From: CALOBA01 sp942491465
GTDB lineage: Bacteria; Pseudomonadota; Gammaproteobacteria; Chromatiales; Chromatiaceae
DNA: 64,000 nt
Direction of reading: 5' to 3'
Assembly: GCA_942491465.1 (NCBI GenBank)
Contig: CALOBA010000073.1
Location: forward strand, 94,610-158,609
Part shown: one piece after another, positions 61,259-64,000 of the stretch
Layout of the letters: every line of letters starts with the position of its first letter
How positions within the stretch are numbered: the stretch's first letter is position 1
Notes under the pieces: generated by a model
Database searches by the model: none
The model's input: only the letters and a program-made list of their open reading frames with translations
What the model was told of the DNA's origin: nothing
Position numbers and translations under genes: made by a program

Positions 61259-61607
61259 GGCTTAACGGCATTGGTCCGAGCCCCGGTGCGGCGTCCGCCC
61301 CGACATCGCCAAGCGCCGGCGCTCCGAGCCGAAGGCCCCGCCGCCATGATCACCGAATGCCGCATCGTCCGGGCCGCCTTCAAGGGCGTCGTCGATGTCA
61401 TCAATGCCGTCGACAAGCCCCGCCTGCGGTACTCGCCGCTGCGCGGCGGCGACGCCAAGACCCCAGCGGCCATCCTCGGCAAGCTTTCCGTATAATTGCG
61501 CACCGACCCCTGTCACGCATACTCAGCGCGACACGCCTCGCCCCTATTCGACCTGAGTCGGATGCGTCGTCGAGGTTCTGTCAAAGCAGAAAGAAGAGGA
61601 CTCTGCG
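61259..61607. other. region upstream of cas6
   Basis: No convincing gene; a 49-codon frame at 61347 has no recognisable family. A perfect -10-like TATAAT lies at 61490, 113 bp before the cas6 start, without a clear -35 box. Confidence 0.35.
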
Positions 61608-62591
61608 ATGGTTTCAGGCCCGAGATTGCTCCGCCTGCACTTCGATCTCACGGCAAGCGAGCCTTTGACGATTCCGGGTTTCAGCGGCTCGGCCTGGCGC
61701 GGTCTGCTCGGCCACGCCCTCAGACGCAGCGCCTGTGTCACCGGGGCCGCACACTGTCATGGCTGCTTGTTGGCGTCCACCTGCGCCTACACTCGGCTGT
61801 TCGAGCCATCCCTGGAGGCCGCCCCCGATGAGCGGCATGCCCGTCGCTACCAGCGCCTTCCACCGCCCATGGTGCTGGACATCGAGCCGACCTGGAGCGG
61901 CGTCCTGCCGCCAGGGCTTGCCCCGGCTCGCCGCTTAAGCGCCGATGCCCGCTTCACGCTGGGCGTCACCCTCATCGGCGACGCCTGCGACCGACTACCC
62001 CATCTGATCCATGCGCTGATCACCGCCGGCAAGCTCGGGCTGGGGCGCGATGGCGGTCGCTTCAGGCTCGATCAGGTTGCCGTCGAGACGACCCCCGGCA
62101 GCCAGGTGTGGGAATCGATCTACAGGCCGCAGGCGCAGCTGCAGACGCCCAAGCCCGCGGTCCCGAAACCACCGCCTCCCCCAAGCGACGGCGTGCAAGT
62201 CTCGCTCGAGACGCCAACCCGGCTCAAGCGGCACGGTCGGCTGCTCGGCGCCGATGATCTCGATGCATCGACCCTGTTGTTGGCGCTGGCCAGCCGCCTC
62301 GGCCTGCTCGCCGAGCACTATGGCGGCGATCCCGCCGACTTCGCCTGGAGTCGGCTCGCGCCGGCGGCAGAGACCTTGATCCTCGAAGATCTCGGCATGG
62401 TCTGGCAGGACTGGTCCCGCTACTCGTCGCGGCAACGCACGCGGATGCAGCTCGGCGGACTGGTCGGCCCCCTGCGCCTGTCCGGCCCTGGGTTGACCGC
62501 GCTGTGGCCCTTGCTCTGGCTCGGGCAGTTCGTACACATCGGGAAGAACACGAGCTTCGGGCTCGGCGCCTACCGGTTGGCACCGGCATAG
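61608..62591 (+). CDS. cas6: CRISPR precursor RNA endoribonuclease Cas6
   Basis: 327 aa, ATG after AGAGGAC. The N-terminal domain has the RAMP pattern of PF10040-type Cas6: LHFDLTASEPLTIPGFSGSA, WRGLLGHALRRSACVT, then Cys residues in CHGCLLASTCAYTRLFEP that may bind zinc. The C-terminal domain has LSADARFTLGVTLIGDACDR, RTRMQLGGLVGPLRLSGPGL and ends WLGQFVHIGKNTSFGLGAYR, the typical closing H-x-GK-x-x-xFGLG glycine-rich loop. Cas6 cuts CRISPR transcripts into guide units. Position beside an NE0113-type gene points to a type III locus continuing to the right. Confidence 0.85.
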   Translation: MVSGPRLLRLHFDLTASEPLTIPGFSGSAWRGLLGHALRRSACVTGAAHCHGCLLASTCAYTRLFEPSLEAAPDERHARRYQRLPPPMVLDIEPTWSGVLPPGLAPARRLSADARFTLGVTLIGDACDRLPHLIHALITAGKLGLGRDGGRFRLDQVAVETTPGSQVWESIYRPQAQLQTPKPAVPKPPPPPSDGVQVSLETPTRLKRHGRLLGADDLDASTLLLALASRLGLLAEHYGGDPADFAWSRLAPAAETLILEDLGMVWQDWSRYSSRQRTRMQLGGLVGPLRLSGPGLTALWPLLWLGQFVHIGKNTSFGLGAYRLAPA

Positions 62592-62855
62592 GTCGGTCCG
62601 CCAAGGCCACGCGGTCGATGACCGAAACTGTCGGAGCAACAGACGAATACATGGCGACCGCGCCCACTGCCCGCTCGGCCCCGAGCTGGATGCCGCAAGC
62701 TCGGCAAGCTTGCCGAACGCCCCTTGGAGCATCCTCCTGCGTCATGCTTTTCCCCGCCGGCGGTGCCCGCGGAATGCTCCACCAGGGAGCCCGGGAGACC
62801 CCGGCGTCCGACGATCACCGTAGGCCAAGCCAAATCGCTACAGGGAGCATTGTCC

Positions 62856-64000
62856 ATGACCAATCCTTGGACCAATACTGATCAAATCGCCTTTCAAGAC
62901 GCCACCTCGCCGCACCGCTTCCCCCACCGCATCCTGCTCATGGTGACCGGGCGCACACCCCAGGTTGTCACCGAAACCCTCTATGCGCTGGCCGTGGACA
63001 AGTCGAGCGAGCGCTCCCCGTTCCTGCCCACCGAGGTCCACCTGGTCACCACCGCCGAGGGCGCACAAGACGCCCGCCTGGCGTTGCTCGACCCGAAAGA
63101 CGGCTGGTTTTACCGTCTCTGTGCCGACTACGGCCTTGACGGCATCCGCTTCGCCCCCGAGCAGGTCCACGTCATCCACGATGCCGACGGCAACCCCTGC
63201 GACGATATCCGCACCGCCGCCGAGCACGAGGCCTGTGCCGACCTCATCACCGACCTGGTGCGCCGCTTCACCGCCGCGGACGACACCGCCCTGCACGTCT
63301 CGCTCGCCGGCGGGCGCAAGACCATGACCTACTACCTCGGCAACGCCCTGACCCTATTCGGTCGCCCACAAGACCGGCTCTCCCACGTCCTGGTCAGCCA
63401 GCCCTACGAATCCAACCGCGAATTCTTCTACCCGACTCCCGAGACCCAGCGCATCTATGTCCAGTACTTGAATCGGTACTTCGACGCCCGCGAGGCCGAC
63501 GTCACCCTCGCCGACATCCCCTTCGTGCGCCTGCGCGACAACCTTCCCGGTCAACTGCGCTCGCTGGAGCAGGGTAGGGCGCCGTTCACCGACGTGGTGG
63601 GCGCCATGCAGCAGGCCTTAGCGCCCGCCGCGGTGTGCATCGACCTCGACGAGGGCGCCATCGAGACCGCCGACGGTCGTCGCGTGCCCCTCTCGGGCGC
63701 CGACCTGGCCTTCTACCTCTGGGTCGCGCGGCGCACCCGCGAAGGCCGCGAGCCCCTGCGCATCCCCGGCAAGACCCCCAAACGCTGGAGCCCGGAGCAG
63801 CGCACCCGCTACGCCGACTATGCCGACGAGTACCTCACCGCCGCCGACCATGCCGGCGCCCGCGACGGCACCGGCACCGAGCTGCGCGCCGAAGGCGCCA
63901 TGACCAGCGGCTTCTTCCACCAACGCAAGCACAGCATCCTCGACCAGCTCGAACAGCACCTCGGCCCGCTGGCCGACGCCTACGCCATCCGCGCCATCAA
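62856..64000 (+). CDS. NE0113-family CRISPR-associated (CARF-like) protein, C-terminus beyond window
   Basis: The frame from the ATG at 62856 (AGGGAG upstream) is open for 381 codons to the window edge. RILLMVTGRTPQVVTETLYA and LALAVDK-type turns, TEVHLVTTAEGAQDARLALL, ADLITDLVRRFTAADDTALH, VSLAGGRKTMTYYLGNALTL and FGRPQDRLSHVLVSQPYESN form a Rossmann-like fold with the SLAGGRKTM loop typical of CARF domains, which bind cyclic oligoadenylates. The length and order fit the NE0113 family (TIGR02584). The C-terminal part (GADLAFYLWVARRTREG, FFHQRKHSILDQLEQHLGPL) may be a winged-helix-like region. Members are linked with type III CRISPR signalling. Confidence 0.8.
   Translation, partial: MTNPWTNTDQIAFQDATSPHRFPHRILLMVTGRTPQVVTETLYALAVDKSSERSPFLPTEVHLVTTAEGAQDARLALLDPKDGWFYRLCADYGLDGIRFAPEQVHVIHDADGNPCDDIRTAAEHEACADLITDLVRRFTAADDTALHVSLAGGRKTMTYYLGNALTLFGRPQDRLSHVLVSQPYESNREFFYPTPETQRIYVQYLNRYFDAREADVTLADIPFVRLRDNLPGQLRSLEQGRAPFTDVVGAMQQALAPAAVCIDLDEGAIETADGRRVPLSGADLAFYLWVARRTREGREPLRIPGKTPKRWSPEQRTRYADYADEYLTAADHAGARDGTGTELRAEGAMTSGFFHQRKHSILDQLEQHLGPLADAYAIRAI

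Noticed and set aside
61347..61495. 49-codon gene before cas6
   Set aside because: Starts plausibly (MITECRIVRAAF) but has no ribosome-binding site and no homology I can identify.

Overview
The window is GC-rich and reads as a gammaproteobacterial chromosome, most likely a purple sulfur bacterium (Chromatiaceae). The reasons are a rhodanese–tusA–dsrE2 sulfur-transfer cluster next to siroheme synthase cysG, a c4-type dihaem cytochrome, glycogen genes glgB-glgA, and the overall gene families. That assignment is an inference from gene content. No rRNA or tRNA gene was seen.

1–16.1 kb is a mobile, decaying accessory region. A DUF29 gene runs off the left edge. An unusually long integron-type integrase (1003–2679, minus strand) faces an attI-like core (2805). 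To its right lies a low-density cassette array with several attC-like hairpins. Its recognisable cassettes include three TIR-domain genes in a row (one decayed, one ThsB-like, one with an apparently scrambled internal segment), a frameshifted HNH nuclease and a DUF4160/DUF2442 pair. ISAzo13-type and IS4-like transposase remnants lie among them. Three near-identical copies of an internally deleted REP-associated (RAYT) transposase with an expanded hexanucleotide repeat sit at 0.5, 11.3 and 15.4 kb. The third truncates an N6-methylase-type restriction gene.

16.3–23.4 kb is a type VI secretion effector island: a DUF4123 adaptor, a lipase-like effector with a candidate immunity lipoprotein, a 119-aa effector-associated protein, a further lipoprotein, and a PAAR–Rhs pair. 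The Rhs toxin tip is separated from its core by a 164-bp nearly pure G tract and a frame change. 23.7–26.6 kb holds a Vsr nuclease and a C5-cytosine methylase, a tandem duplication, an hsdM remnant and five-plus copies of an 83-bp double-hairpin repeat.

26.7–39.6 kb is mostly ordinary chromosome: an MFS exporter, a fused TRAP permease, a thiamine-binding protein, a remnant histidine kinase beside an intact receiver protein, a GNAT–nitrilase fusion, thiE-thiD, glgB and glgA. 39.7–41.7 kb is small and scrambled: a DUF29 deletion remnant, a toxin–antitoxin pair with a truncated duplicate, and an antitoxin whose toxin is reduced to a stub.

41.7–58.8 kb holds a thiol-disulfide oxidoreductase, a solute-binding protein, an alarmone hydrolase, cysG, rhd-tusA-dsrE2, a FadL porin, a LysR regulator, a PerM-type transporter, NnrU, a nitrous-oxide-stimulated-promoter family protein with an FNR-like box, an L,D-transpeptidase, cytochrome c4, xerC, DUF2452, an FNR-type regulator, uup and a sulfotransferase. 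A short inverted-repeat element recurs at 39.9, 47.0, 51.2 and 59.0 kb.

59.1–61.2 kb carries a second copy of the 119-aa effector-associated family with two unknown downstream genes. 61.6 kb to the end opens a CRISPR locus: cas6 and an NE0113-family (CARF-like) protein that runs off the window. No CRISPR array is visible here.
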